A stretch of DNA of 64,000 nt from Bradyrhizobium canariense (GTDB taxonomy: Bacteria; Pseudomonadota; Alphaproteobacteria; Rhizobiales; Xanthobacteraceae): positions 224,414 to 288,413 of the forward strand of contig NZ_VSST01000042.1 in NCBI RefSeq assembly GCF_019402665.1, read 5' to 3'. A model generated the notes under the pieces. That model saw nothing but the letters and a program-made list of their open reading frames with translations, made no database searches and had not been told where the DNA came from. The translations under genes and the position numbers were made by a program. Positions 34,878 through 43,570 of this stretch are shown in pieces; position 1 is the first letter of the stretch, and every line of letters starts with the position of its first letter.

Positions 34878-35357
34878 TCAGGCGAAATAGATCAATCCCA
34901 GCCACTCCGCGACCAGCGCGGGCTTGTCCTCGTCTTCGATCTCCACGGTGACGTTGGTGCGCGACTGCAATTCATTCGGCTTGCGCAGCTTGGCTTCCGC
35001 CAACACGAAACGGCCGCGAACGCGTTTTCCTGAACGCACCGGCGAGATGAAACGCAGCTTGTCGAAACCGTAGTTGACGCCCATCGTGGTGCCCGCGATG
35101 ACGGGCATCACCTCGTAGGACATGATCGACAGCAGCGACATCGTCAGGAAACCGTGCGCAATGGTGGTGCCGAACGCCGTCTCCTTCTTCGCACGCTCCG
35201 GGTCGACGTGAATGAACTGATGATCCTCGATCACGTCGGCATAGGTGTCGATGCGTGGCTGATCGACCAGGTGCCATGACGACACGCCGATCTCCTTGCC
35301 GACCATGGCTTGGTAGGCCTGAAGCGTAATCGGCGGCTTCTTCCAGACTTCGTTCAC
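34878..35357 (-). CDS. MaoC-family (R)-specific enoyl-CoA hydratase-like protein
   Basis: 159 residues, GTG start at 35357 immediately after the acyl-CoA synthetase stop, with a GGAG site inside that gene. The hydratase-2 motif is seen as Tyr-Ala-Asp-Val-Ile-Glu-Asp-His-Gln-Phe-Ile-His-Val-Asp, giving the catalytic Asp and His, followed by Ile-Ala-His-Gly-Phe-Leu-Thr. It has a single hotdog domain. It would hydrate trans-2-enoyl-CoA to (R)-3-hydroxyacyl-CoA, matching the SDR encoded next. Confidence 0.9.
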   Translation of the reverse strand: MNEVWKKPPITLQAYQAMVGKEIGVSSWHLVDQPRIDTYADVIEDHQFIHVDPERAKKETAFGTTIAHGFLTMSLLSIMSYEVMPVIAGTTMGVNYGFDKLRFISPVRSGKRVRGRFVLAEAKLRKPNELQSRTNVTVEIEDEDKPALVAEWLGLIYFA

Positions 35358-37076
35358 TTAGGTCTCACTCCGTGTTTTCGGCAGCTCCGGAAAATCCTCT
35401 TCGCGGAATTCCCGGCCGCGCAGGGGATCGTTGCGATCGTCGTCACGCTCGAGACGTCTGAGCTGGACGCGGCGGATCTTACCCGAGATCGTCTTCGGCA
35501 GCTCCGTGACGATCTCGAGGCGGCGGATGCGCTTGAACGGCGCCAGGCGCGTGTGCAGATGCTTGAAGATGGAGAGCGCGGTTTCCGGCGAGCGCTCCGC
35601 GCCGGATGTCAGCAGCACAAAGGCCTTGGGAATCGCGAGCCGGATCGGATCCGGGCTCGGCACGACTGCGGCTTCCGCGACGAGCTCGTGCTCGAGCAAC
35701 ACGCTCTCAAGTTCGAACGGGCTGATGCGATAGTCGGAGGATTTGAACACGTCGTCGGACCGGCCGACGAAAGTGAGATAGCCGTCATCGTCCTCGAACA
35801 CGACGTCGCCGCTGCGATAGAGCTCGCCTTCGGCGCCGGACAGCCCGCCGTTGTCGCCCTGATAGCCCTGCATCAGGCCGGCGGGACGGTTTTCGCCGAG
35901 CACCAGAGCCACCTCGCCCTCCTTGGCCGGATGACCATCGGCGTCGCTGACCTGCACGCGATAGCCCGGCAGCGGCCGGCCCATCGAGCCGATCTTGATC
36001 TTTTGCCCCGGCGAGTTGCCGGCGAGCGCCGTCGTTTCAGTCTGGCCGTAACCGTCGCGAATGGTGAGGCCCCAGGCGGCCTGCACCTGGTCGATCACCT
36101 CAGGATTGAGCGGCTCGCCGGCGCCGCAGACCTCGCGCAAGGCCACCTTGAACGACGCCAAGTTCTCCTGGATGAACAGCCGCCACACCGTCGGCGGCGC
36201 GCACAGCGTAGTGACGCCGCAGCGGCCGATGGTGGCAAGCAGCCCCTTGGCGTCGAAGCGCGGCTGATTGGCCACAAAGACGGTTGCGCCCGCGTTCCAC
36301 GGCGCGAAGAAGCAGCTCCAGGCATGCTTGGCCCAGCCGGGTGAGGAGATGTTGAGATGGACGTCGCCGGGCTTCAACCCGATCCAATACATGGTCGAGA
36401 GATGGCCGACGGGATAACTGCGCTGGCTGTGCCGAACCAGTTTTGGCTTTGCGGTGGTGCCCGAGGTGAAATAGAGCAGCATCGGGTCGTCAGCGTTGGT
36501 CGGACCGTCCGCTGCAAAGCTCTCCGACGCCTCTGCCGCGTCATCATAGGAAAGCCAGCCATCGGAGGCCTCGCCTACGACGATGCGGACGATATTCTCG
36601 GCGCCAAGACTGGCAAACTTCGCAACCTGGTCCTGCGCTGCCACCACCGCCTTCGCCTTGCCGCGATCGAGCCGGTCGCGGAGCTCGTCGGCGGTGAGCA
36701 GCGTCGTTGCGGGAATCACGACGACGCCGAGCTTGATCGCGGCCAGCATCGTCTCCCACAGCGGAACGACATTGCCGAGCAGCAGCAGGAGATGATCGCC
36801 GCGCTTCAAGCCCTGTGCTCGGAGGAAATTCGCGACCTGGTTGGAGCGGCGTGACAACGCCCCGAACGAGAGCTTGGTCTGCCGGTCCTGCGCGGCATCG
36901 ACGATCCAAAGCGCAGGACGATCCTTGCTGTCCGCATTCGCCGCCAGCTCGGCGTCGAACCAGTCGAGTGCCCAGTTGAAGGGGACCGGATCAGGCCAGC
37001 GGAAGTCCTTGACCGCTGTCTCATAGTCCGTGCGGTTGTGAAGCAGAAGCGCGCGCGCTTCCTGAAATGTCGTCAT
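35358..37076 (-). CDS. acyl-CoA synthetase (AMP-forming, medium-chain ACSM-like)
   Basis: 572 residues, ATG at 37076 overlapping the mmsB stop by one base (TGATG), so translation is coupled. The adenylate motif is Tyr-Phe-Thr-Ser-Gly-Thr-Thr-Ala-Lys-Pro-Lys. Asp-Gly-Tyr-Gly-Gln-Thr-Glu-Thr and Tyr-Arg-Ser-Gly-Asp-Val follow, and the C-terminal acylation lysine is in Lys-Thr-Ile-Ser-Gly-Lys-Ile-Arg-Arg. It activates a carboxylic acid to its CoA thioester. Its place in the valine-type block suggests a branched short- or medium-chain acid, but specificity cannot be read from the sequence. Confidence 0.93.
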   Translation of the reverse strand: MTTFQEARALLLHNRTDYETAVKDFRWPDPVPFNWALDWFDAELAANADSKDRPALWIVDAAQDRQTKLSFGALSRRSNQVANFLRAQGLKRGDHLLLLLGNVVPLWETMLAAIKLGVVVIPATTLLTADELRDRLDRGKAKAVVAAQDQVAKFASLGAENIVRIVVGEASDGWLSYDDAAEASESFAADGPTNADDPMLLYFTSGTTAKPKLVRHSQRSYPVGHLSTMYWIGLKPGDVHLNISSPGWAKHAWSCFFAPWNAGATVFVANQPRFDAKGLLATIGRCGVTTLCAPPTVWRLFIQENLASFKVALREVCGAGEPLNPEVIDQVQAAWGLTIRDGYGQTETTALAGNSPGQKIKIGSMGRPLPGYRVQVSDADGHPAKEGEVALVLGENRPAGLMQGYQGDNGGLSGAEGELYRSGDVVFEDDDGYLTFVGRSDDVFKSSDYRISPFELESVLLEHELVAEAAVVPSPDPIRLAIPKAFVLLTSGAERSPETALSIFKHLHTRLAPFKRIRRLEIVTELPKTISGKIRRVQLRRLERDDDRNDPLRGREFREEDFPELPKTRSET

Positions 37077-37966
37077 CAAGCTTTCCCGGCTAGACTCCTA
37101 ACGTGCTCGATAATTCCGGAAAAATCCACCCTGCCGTGGCCGGCTGCGTCGAATGACTGATAGATCTCCTGCGCATGCTTGCCGAGCGGGGTTGCGGCGC
37201 CCGCGGCCTTCGCCGCGTCCTGCGCCAGCGTCAGATCCTTCACCATCAGCGCCGAGGCAAAGCCCGGCTTGTAGCCGTTGTTGGCGGGCGAGGTCGGCAC
37301 TGGACCGGGCACCGGGCAATAGGTCGTCAGCGACCAGCACTGGCCCGACGAGGTCGAGGCCACATCGAACAGCGCCTGGTGCGAGAGCCCGAGCTTCTCG
37401 GCCAGCGCGAACGCCTCGCTCACGGCGATCATGGAAATGCCAAGGATCATGTTGTTGCAGATTTTTGCCGCCTGGCCTGCGCCGGCCCCGCCGCAATGCA
37501 CGATCTTCTTGCCCATGTTCTCCAGCACGGGCTTTGCCGCTGCAAACGCGTTGTCCTCGCCGCCGCACATGAAGGTGAGCGTCGCACCCTTGGCGCCCCC
37601 GGTGCCGCCGGAGACCGGCGCGTCGACCGAAAGCACCCCGTACTTGGCCGCCAGCGCATGCGCCTGGCGCGCGCTCTCGACGTCAATAGTGGAGGAGTCG
37701 ATGATCAGCGTGCCCTTGGTCATGGCGGGCACGACCTCGCCCCACACGCCGAGCACATGCTTGCCGGCCGGCAGCATGGTGACGACCACATCGGCGCCCC
37801 TCACGGCGCCCGCCGCGCTGTCGGCGATGCCGGCACCGTCGGCCTTGGCCTGGTTCCGGGAGGCCTCGGCGAGGTCGAAAGCGACGACCTTGTGGCCGGC
37901 CTTGACCAGATTGGCGGCCATGGGCCCGCCCATGTTGCCGAGACCGATGAATGCGATCGTGGCCAT
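37076..37966 (-). CDS. mmsB: 3-hydroxyisobutyrate dehydrogenase
   Basis: 296 residues, ATG after AGGAGGAAACC. The NAD motif is Phe-Ile-Gly-Leu-Gly-Asn-Met-Gly-Gly-Pro-Met-Ala. The substrate loop is Asp-Ala-Pro-Val-Ser-Gly-Gly-Thr-Gly-Gly, and the catalytic Lys is in Gln-Ala-Ala-Lys-Ile-Cys-Asn-Asn. It converts 3-hydroxyisobutyrate to methylmalonate semialdehyde, the substrate of the MmsA encoded at the head of the same block. A 30-base gap separates it from the upstream hydrolase gene. Confidence 0.95.
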   Translation of the reverse strand: MATIAFIGLGNMGGPMAANLVKAGHKVVAFDLAEASRNQAKADGAGIADSAAGAVRGADVVVTMLPAGKHVLGVWGEVVPAMTKGTLIIDSSTIDVESARQAHALAAKYGVLSVDAPVSGGTGGAKGATLTFMCGGEDNAFAAAKPVLENMGKKIVHCGGAGAGQAAKICNNMILGISMIAVSEAFALAEKLGLSHQALFDVASTSSGQCWSLTTYCPVPGPVPTSPANNGYKPGFASALMVKDLTLAQDAAKAAGAATPLGKHAQEIYQSFDAAGHGRVDFSGIIEHVRSLAGKA

Positions 37967-37996
37967 CTTGGTTTCCTCCGCTGAACGTTTCGTTGG

Positions 37997-39064
37997 TTAG
38001 TTGAACTTCAATTCGTCGGCGCCAATCTCGGCGAGATACGGCGCAAGCAGGTCCGGAGTGACATCCTCGATGCGGGGCGGCGACCAGGTCGGATTGCGAT
38101 CCTTGTCGATCACGGCGGCGCGCACGCCTTCGCGAAAGTCGTCGCTGCGGAAAACTTCCAGCGCAGCGCGATATTCGCGCACCAGGCATTCTTCCAGGCT
38201 CGACGCGGTGCGCCCGAGCCGCAGCAGCTTGAGCGTCACCACCATGCCGCGCGGCGATTTTTCGTTGAGCCTCTTCAATGTCGCCAGCGCGAACTCGGAA
38301 CCGTCGCGCTTCAGCGCGGCAAAAATGTCTTCCATGCGGTCGAAGCCGAACAGTGCGTCGATCGCCGGCTCCTTTGCGGCGACCGGCCCCGCGGTCTCCC
38401 CCGTCGCAAAACCGTTGATGAGCTTGCTGACATCGGCCGCGGTGACGCCCTGGCGAACCTTGGTCAGCGCGTCGCGCAACTCGGGCCATTTGGCCGCCGG
38501 TACCTCCGCATCGGCAAACCTGGCGTGGATCGCATCGGGGCCGTTCATGGTCTGGCCGGTCAGGCCAAAATAAGTGCCGATCTCGCCCGGCGAGCGTGAC
38601 AACAGCCAGGTGCCGCCGACGTCGGGAAAGAAACCGAGCCCGACCTCGGGCATCGCAAGCCTGGTGCGGTCGGTGACGATGCGATGGCTCGCATGCGCCG
38701 AGAGTCCGACGCCGCCGCCCATCACAATGCCGTCCATGAAGGCGACATAGGGTTTCGGGAATTTCTTGATCCGGGCGTTGAGGATGTACTCTTCTCGCCA
38801 CAGAATCTTGCCGAGATCGCCGTCGACCTTCGAGCTCTCCCAGAGCGCGCGAATGTCGCCGCCGGCACACAGGCCGCGCTCGCCGGCACCTTCCAGCACG
38901 ATCACGGCAACGGCGGGATCGGCCTCAAAACGGTCGAGCGCCTTGTCGATGTCGCGAAACATCTCCAGCGTCACGGCGTTGATCGCCTTCGGACGGTTGA
39001 GCCTGACAATGCCGGCCGAGCCCTCGACCCGTGCGACCAGATCGCCCTCCTCCACTCCACTCAT
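37997..39064 (-). CDS. 3-hydroxyisobutyryl-CoA hydrolase
   Basis: 355 residues, longer than ordinary enoyl-CoA hydratases and typical of the HIBCH branch of the crotonase family. The oxyanion-hole segment is Leu-Cys-Ala-Gly-Gly-Asp-Ile-Arg-Ala. Then come Met-Gly-Gly-Gly-Val-Gly-Leu and Pro-Glu-Val-Gly-Leu-Gly-Phe-Phe-Pro-Asp-Val-Gly, the HIBCH hallmark. It hydrolyses 3-hydroxyisobutyryl-CoA to free 3-hydroxyisobutyrate for MmsB. The start overlaps the stop of the acyl-CoA dehydrogenase gene by 4 bases (ATGA). Confidence 0.93.
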   Translation of the reverse strand: MSGVEEGDLVARVEGSAGIVRLNRPKAINAVTLEMFRDIDKALDRFEADPAVAVIVLEGAGERGLCAGGDIRALWESSKVDGDLGKILWREEYILNARIKKFPKPYVAFMDGIVMGGGVGLSAHASHRIVTDRTRLAMPEVGLGFFPDVGGTWLLSRSPGEIGTYFGLTGQTMNGPDAIHARFADAEVPAAKWPELRDALTKVRQGVTAADVSKLINGFATGETAGPVAAKEPAIDALFGFDRMEDIFAALKRDGSEFALATLKRLNEKSPRGMVVTLKLLRLGRTASSLEECLVREYRAALEVFRSDDFREGVRAAVIDKDRNPTWSPPRIEDVTPDLLAPYLAEIGADELKFN

Positions 39065-40206
39065 CGTGCGCCCTCGATCAATTTGCGCGCCACGATCAGC
39101 CGCATGATTTCATTGGTGCCTTCGAGAATCTGGTGCACGCGCAAATCGCGCACGATCTTCTCGATGCCGTATTCGCTGAGATAGCCGTATCCGCCATGAA
39201 GCTGGAGCGCCTGGTTGGCGACCTCAAAGCCGACATCGGTGCCGAAGCGTTTGGCCATCGCGCAGAACATGGTGGCGTCGGGGTCCTTGCGATCCAGCGC
39301 GGCGGCGGCACGCCACAGGAACGTGCGTGCGGCCTCGAGTTCGATCGCCATGTCGGCGAGCTTGAATTGCAGCGCCTGGAATTCGTCGAGACGCTTGCCG
39401 AACGCTTTGCGCTCTTTCATGTAGGCGCGCGCCTTGTCCAGCGCGGTCTGCGCGCCGCCGAGCGAGCAGGCCGTGATGTTCAGACGGCCGCCGTCGAGGC
39501 CGGCCATCGCGATCTTGAAGCCGACACCCTCCTCGCTCAAGCGATTGGCGACCGGCACGCGGGCGTTCTCGAAGATCACGGCGCGGGTCGGCTGCGCGTT
39601 CCAGCCCATCTTGCGCTCGTTGGCGCCGAACGAGACGCCCGGCGTCTTGCCGTCGATCACCAGCGTCGAGATGCCGCCGGGGCCATCGCCGCCGGTGCGC
39701 ACCATCGCGACCAGCAGATCGGTGCCGCCAGCGCCGGAGATGAACTGTTTCTGGCCGTTGAGGACGTAATGATCGCCGTCGCGCACGGCGCGGGTGCGCA
39801 GCGCTGCCGCGTCCGAGCCGGCGCCCGGCTCGGTCAGGCAGTAGCTCGCGATCAGCTCCATGGTGCAGAGCTTGGGCAACCATGTGTGGCGCTGGGTGTC
39901 GCTGCCGTAGGCATCGATCATCCAGGACGCCATGTTATGGATGGAGATGAAGGCCGAGGTGGTCGGACAGCCCGTCGCCAGCGCCTCGAAGATCAGCGCC
40001 GCCTCGAACCGCGACATCGCGGAGCCGCCGACATCGTCGCGGATATAGATGCCGCCCATGCCAAGCGCTGCTGCCTCGCGCATCACTTCGACGGGAAAAT
40101 GCTTCTCCTCGTCCCAGCGCAGCGCGAACGGCGCGATCTTTTCCGCCGCAAACGCCAACGCCATGTCGCGAACCGCGATCTGATCCTCGTTCAGAGCGAA
40201 CTGCAT
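39061..40206 (-). CDS. acyl-CoA dehydrogenase (isobutyryl-CoA dehydrogenase-like)
   Basis: 381 residues from the ATG at 40206; the open frame reaches into the upstream palindromic repeat, which is not coding. The flavoenzyme signatures are Cys-Leu-Thr-Glu-Pro-Gly-Ala-Gly-Ser-Asp and Gln-Leu-His-Gly-Gly-Tyr-Gly-Tyr. The catalytic Glu is in Gln-Ile-Leu-Glu-Gly-Thr-Asn-Glu-Ile. Context (HIBCH, MmsB and MmsA around it) points to isobutyryl-CoA as substrate, with electrons passed to electron-transfer flavoprotein. Confidence 0.92.
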   Translation of the reverse strand: MQFALNEDQIAVRDMALAFAAEKIAPFALRWDEEKHFPVEVMREAAALGMGGIYIRDDVGGSAMSRFEAALIFEALATGCPTTSAFISIHNMASWMIDAYGSDTQRHTWLPKLCTMELIASYCLTEPGAGSDAAALRTRAVRDGDHYVLNGQKQFISGAGGTDLLVAMVRTGGDGPGGISTLVIDGKTPGVSFGANERKMGWNAQPTRAVIFENARVPVANRLSEEGVGFKIAMAGLDGGRLNITACSLGGAQTALDKARAYMKERKAFGKRLDEFQALQFKLADMAIELEAARTFLWRAAAALDRKDPDATMFCAMAKRFGTDVGFEVANQALQLHGGYGYLSEYGIEKIVRDLRVHQILEGTNEIMRLIVARKLIEGAR

Positions 40207-40226
40207 GATGGGCTGCTCACTGTTCT

Positions 40227-40310
40227 CGTCATTGCGAGGAGCGAAGCGACGAAGCAATCCAATGTGTCCGAGGAGAAAGTCTGGATTGCTTCGCTACGCT
40301 CGCAATGACG
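40227..40310. repeat. dispersed palindromic repeat, family B, copy 2
   Basis: cgtcattgcgag ... gaagcaatcca ... tggattgcttc ... ctcgcaatgacg. About 84 bases, a close relative of 21195-21281. It separates mmsA from the acyl-CoA dehydrogenase gene within the block. Confidence 0.85.
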
Positions 40311-40325
40311 GGCTGGGCTACAGCC

Positions 40326-41822
40326 TTACTTCATCAGCGGGATCGAGAACTCCGCGCCTTCCTTGACACCGGACGGCCAGCGCGAGGTCACCGTCTTGGT
40401 CTTGGTGTAGAAGCGGACCGAATCCGGACCGTGCTGGTTGAGATCGCCGAAGCCGGACTTCTTCCAGCCGCCGAAGGTGTAATAGGCGATCGGCACCGGG
40501 ATCGGCACGTTGATGCCGACCATGCCGACATTGACCTTGGCCGCGAAGTCGCGCGCGGCATCGCCGTCGCGGGTGAAGATCGCAACGCCGTTGCCGTAGT
40601 CATGCTCCGACGGCAGCGCCAGCGCTTCCTTGTAGTCATGCGCGCGCACGACCGAGAGCACGGGGCCAAAAATCTCTTCCTTGTAGATTCGCATGTCCTT
40701 GGTGACCTTGTCGAACAGCGAACCGCCGAGATAGAAGCCATTCTCGTAGCCCTGCATCTTGAAGCCCCGACCGTCGACGGCGAGCGTCGCGCCTTCCTTG
40801 ATGCCGATGTCGATATAGCCCTTCACCTTCTCGACCGCCTCGCGCGTCACCAACGGACCGTAATCGGCCGACGGATCGATCGAGGTGCCGATCTTGAGCG
40901 ACTCGACGCGCGGGACCAGCTTTTCCATCAAGCGGTCGGCAGTGGACTTGCCGACCGGGACCGCGACGGACACGGCCATGCAGCGTTCGCCGGCCGAACC
41001 GTAACCGGCGCCGATCAGTGCGTCGACCGCCTGGTCCATGTCGGCGTCGGGCATGATGATGGCGTGGTTCTTGGCCCCGCCAAAACACTGGCAGCGCTTC
41101 CCGGTCTGGGCGGCGCGTTCGTAGATGTATTGCGCGATCGGCGTGGAGCCGACGAAGCCGACGGCCTTGATATCGGGATCGTCGAGGATGGCGTCGACCG
41201 CTTCCTTGTCGCCGTTGACGACATTGAGGATGCCGGCCGGCAGGCCCGCCTCGATCATCAGCTCGGCAAGCATCATCGGCACGCCGGGATCGCGCTCCGA
41301 CGGCTTCAGGATGAAGGCGTTGCCGCAGGCGATCGCAGGCGCGAACTTCCACATCGGGATCATCGCCGGGAAATTGAACGGCGTGATGCCGGCAACGACA
41401 CCGAGCGCCTGGCGCATCGAGTAGATGTCGATGCCGGGGCCGGCGCCTTCGGTGTATTCGCCCTTCATCAGATGCGGGATACCGCAGGAGAATTCCGCGA
41501 CTTCGAGGCCACGCTGGATGTCGCCCTTGGCGTCAGGAACGGTCTTGCCATGCTCGCGGGCGAGCAGTTCGGCGAGCTTGTCGTAGTCGCGCTGCACCAG
41601 CTCAACGAACTTCATCATGACGCGGGCGCGGCGCTGCGGGTTGGTCGCAGCCCATTCCGGCTGAGCAGCGCGGGCGTTTTCCACGGCGGCGCGGACCTCG
41701 GCCTTGGACGCCAGCGCCACCTTGGCCTGGACGTCACCGGTCATCGGCTCGAAAACGTCGGCGGTGCGGCCCGAGGTGCCCTTGACCTCCTTGCCACCAA
41801 TGAAATGTCCGACTGAACGCAT
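40326..41822 (-). CDS. mmsA: methylmalonate-semialdehyde dehydrogenase (CoA-acylating)
   Basis: 498 residues, ATG after AAGGAGACG. The fold signatures are Thr-Pro-Phe-Asn-Phe-Pro-Ala-Met-Ile-Pro-Met-Trp, Gly-Ala-Lys-Asn-His (the MMSDH variant of the Asn motif), and the catalytic Cys in Gly-Glu-Arg-Cys-Met-Ala. It oxidises methylmalonate semialdehyde to propionyl-CoA with NAD and CoA, ending valine breakdown. It heads a minus-strand block and is divergent from a LysR gene across an inverted repeat (41861-41889). Confidence 0.95.
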   Translation of the reverse strand: MRSVGHFIGGKEVKGTSGRTADVFEPMTGDVQAKVALASKAEVRAAVENARAAQPEWAATNPQRRARVMMKFVELVQRDYDKLAELLAREHGKTVPDAKGDIQRGLEVAEFSCGIPHLMKGEYTEGAGPGIDIYSMRQALGVVAGITPFNFPAMIPMWKFAPAIACGNAFILKPSERDPGVPMMLAELMIEAGLPAGILNVVNGDKEAVDAILDDPDIKAVGFVGSTPIAQYIYERAAQTGKRCQCFGGAKNHAIIMPDADMDQAVDALIGAGYGSAGERCMAVSVAVPVGKSTADRLMEKLVPRVESLKIGTSIDPSADYGPLVTREAVEKVKGYIDIGIKEGATLAVDGRGFKMQGYENGFYLGGSLFDKVTKDMRIYKEEIFGPVLSVVRAHDYKEALALPSEHDYGNGVAIFTRDGDAARDFAAKVNVGMVGINVPIPVPIAYYTFGGWKKSGFGDLNQHGPDSVRFYTKTKTVTSRWPSGVKEGAEFSIPLMK

Positions 41823-41860
41823 GGAATCGTCTCCTTAAGGCGAGCTTGAACGCTTTGACA

Positions 41861-41889
41861 AATCCTATCGACCTGCATTTTATAGGATT
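41861..41889. promoter_or_regulatory. inverted repeat in mmsA-lysR intergenic region (candidate operator)
   Basis: AATCCTAT (41861-41868) and its exact reverse complement ATAGGATT (41882-41889) are separated by 13 bases. The element lies between the divergent starts of mmsA and the LysR gene, where an activator/repressor site is expected. The 8-base arms with an odd spacer are longer than the minimal T-N11-A box but contain compatible spacings. Confidence 0.55.
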
Positions 41890-41923
41890 CAAGTCTGAGA
41901 TAATGCACCATAGATGTGCGAAA

Positions 41924-42838
41924 ATGCTGGATCAAGGCGCTATCGACTGGGATGACTTCCGCTTCGTGCTGGCCATCGTGCGGGGCGGCTCGGTTTCGGC
42001 TGCGGCAAAGCAGCTCGGCGTGGACCATGCTACCGTGATCCGCCGCGTGGACCGGCTAGAAAAGCACCTCTCGGCCAAGCTGTTTGACCGGCGCAAGACC
42101 GGTTACCTGCTGACAGAGGCGGGCCAGCGCGTCGCCGACAGCGCGGAAGCCATGGAATCGACCATCGTCGCCAACCAGGAGCAGGTCGGTGGCTCGGTGG
42201 CGCGGCTGACCGGCACGGTGCGGATCGGCGCCCCCGACGGCTTCGGGACCGCCTTCCTGGCGCCGCGGCTCGCTCAGTTCGCCGACCGGTATCCCGATCT
42301 CGATTTGCAACTTGTGGCCACCGCGCGGCTGTTCAGCCTCTCCAAGCGCGAGGCCGATATCGCCATCAGCCTGACCATGCCGAAGGAAGGCCGCATCGTC
42401 GGCCGCAAGCTGCTCGACTACAGGCTCGGACTCTATGCCGCGCCCGCCTATCTCGACCGCTTCCCGAAAATCACCTCGCGCGAGGTCCTGCCGCAGCATC
42501 GCTTCGTCGGCTATATCGAAGAGCTGTTGTTCACGCCCGAGCTGGACTATCTGCCGCAGGTGTCGACCAAGATCTCCGCACGCTTGCGTAGCGCCAATCT
42601 GATCGCGCAACTCAACGCCACGCTCGCCGGTTTCGGTATTGCGGTGCTGCCGCACTTCATGGCGGCCGACTATCCAAAGCTGATTGCGGTGCTGGCGGAA
42701 GAGGTCTCGATCACCCGCACCTTTTGGATGCTGATGCACGCCGACAGCAAGGACCTGGCGCGGATCCGCGCGGTGGCGGATTATATTTCCGAGATTGTGG
42801 AGCGCGAGCGGACGTTGTTTGCCGGGCGGACTTCGTAG
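41924..42838 (+). CDS. LysR-family transcriptional regulator (candidate mmsA regulator)
   Basis: 304 residues from the ATG at 41924, which puts the helix-turn-helix at the usual distance; an ATG at 41903 and a TTG at 41846 are also in frame. The DNA-binding part reads Gly-Ser-Val-Ser-Ala-Ala-Ala-Lys-Gln-Leu-Gly-Val-Asp-His-Ala-Thr-Val-Ile-Arg-Arg, with a LysR effector domain after residue 90. It is divergent from mmsA, so it is the natural candidate regulator of the valine block. MmsR of Pseudomonas is AraC-type, so control here would be by a different family. Confidence 0.9.
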   Translation: MLDQGAIDWDDFRFVLAIVRGGSVSAAAKQLGVDHATVIRRVDRLEKHLSAKLFDRRKTGYLLTEAGQRVADSAEAMESTIVANQEQVGGSVARLTGTVRIGAPDGFGTAFLAPRLAQFADRYPDLDLQLVATARLFSLSKREADIAISLTMPKEGRIVGRKLLDYRLGLYAAPAYLDRFPKITSREVLPQHRFVGYIEELLFTPELDYLPQVSTKISARLRSANLIAQLNATLAGFGIAVLPHFMAADYPKLIAVLAEEVSITRTFWMLMHADSKDLARIRAVADYISEIVERERTLFAGRTS

Positions 42839-42870
42839 GGTGGGTTACGCCTTCGGCTAACCCACCCTAC
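42835..42870. terminator. perfect 13-base hairpin at end of lysR
   Basis: gtagggtgggtta (42835-42847) and taacccaccctac (42858-42870) enclose cgccttcggc. The lysR stop codon lies inside the left arm. No T-run follows, so it may be a bidirectional stop for the convergent lysR and tetR transcripts or another dispersed repeat. Confidence 0.55.
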
Positions 42871-42890
42871 ACATTCAACGGCACCTCGGC

Positions 42891-43511
42891 CTAACTCTGC
42901 TTCGGCTTCTTCGCAACCGCAGCCTTCGGCTCACGCCGCGCGCCGTCCAGCGCACTGTCCTTGCCAGTCTTCAGCACCTCGTCCGACAGCTCGCTCGACC
43001 CGGCGATGCGCGCCAGCAACATGGTGCCGGCCATGGTCGCCAGGGTCGCGATCGCCTGCTTGCGCGCAGCCTTGCGCGGCAGATTCGGGATGAAGTCCGT
43101 GATCATCTCGATCATTTCGTCGAGCTTGCCGGCAAAGGCCTTTCGCGTCTTCGGGCTCTCCCGGGCGATCTCGGCGCCGAGCGCGGGGATCGAGCAGCCG
43201 TGACCGGGGTTGTCGCGGTGCACCGTGGAGAGATAGGTCTCGACGATCTGATTGAGCTGCTTCTCCGGCGCGACCTGATCGGACTGCTTGCGCCAGTGCT
43301 CCATCGAGCGATCCATGGCGTAGTCGAACGCCTCGATCACCAGCGCCTCGCGGGAATCGAAATGGGCATAGAAGCCGCCATGGGTCAGGCCCGCTTCCTT
43401 CATGAGGTCGGCGACACCGATGCCGTGGGCACCCTTTTCGCGCAGCCGCACGGAAGCCTTCTTCACGATGCGGTCGTGGGTTTCCTGCTTGTGTTCCCGG
43501 GAATAGCGCAT
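42891..43511 (-). CDS. TetR/AcrR-family transcriptional regulator
   Basis: 206 residues. The N-terminal TetR DNA-binding domain reads Arg-Leu-Arg-Glu-Lys-Gly-Ala-His-Gly-Ile-Gly-Val-Ala-Asp-Leu-Met and then Gly-Gly-Phe-Tyr-Ala-His-Phe, with the typical ligand domain after residue 70. The C-terminal tail is Lys-rich. It precedes a group of acyl-CoA genes (thioesterase, enoyl-CoA hydratase, thiolase). TetR repressors that sense acyl-CoAs commonly control such genes, so this role is plausible. Confidence 0.9.
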   Translation of the reverse strand: MRYSREHKQETHDRIVKKASVRLREKGAHGIGVADLMKEAGLTHGGFYAHFDSREALVIEAFDYAMDRSMEHWRKQSDQVAPEKQLNQIVETYLSTVHRDNPGHGCSIPALGAEIARESPKTRKAFAGKLDEMIEMITDFIPNLPRKAARKQAIATLATMAGTMLLARIAGSSELSDEVLKTGKDSALDGARREPKAAVAKKPKQS

Positions 43512-43570
43512 GCGGATCTCATTGAATGTCGGAGGTCATCTAATAACACGGATATCGGCCGGACGGCGCA

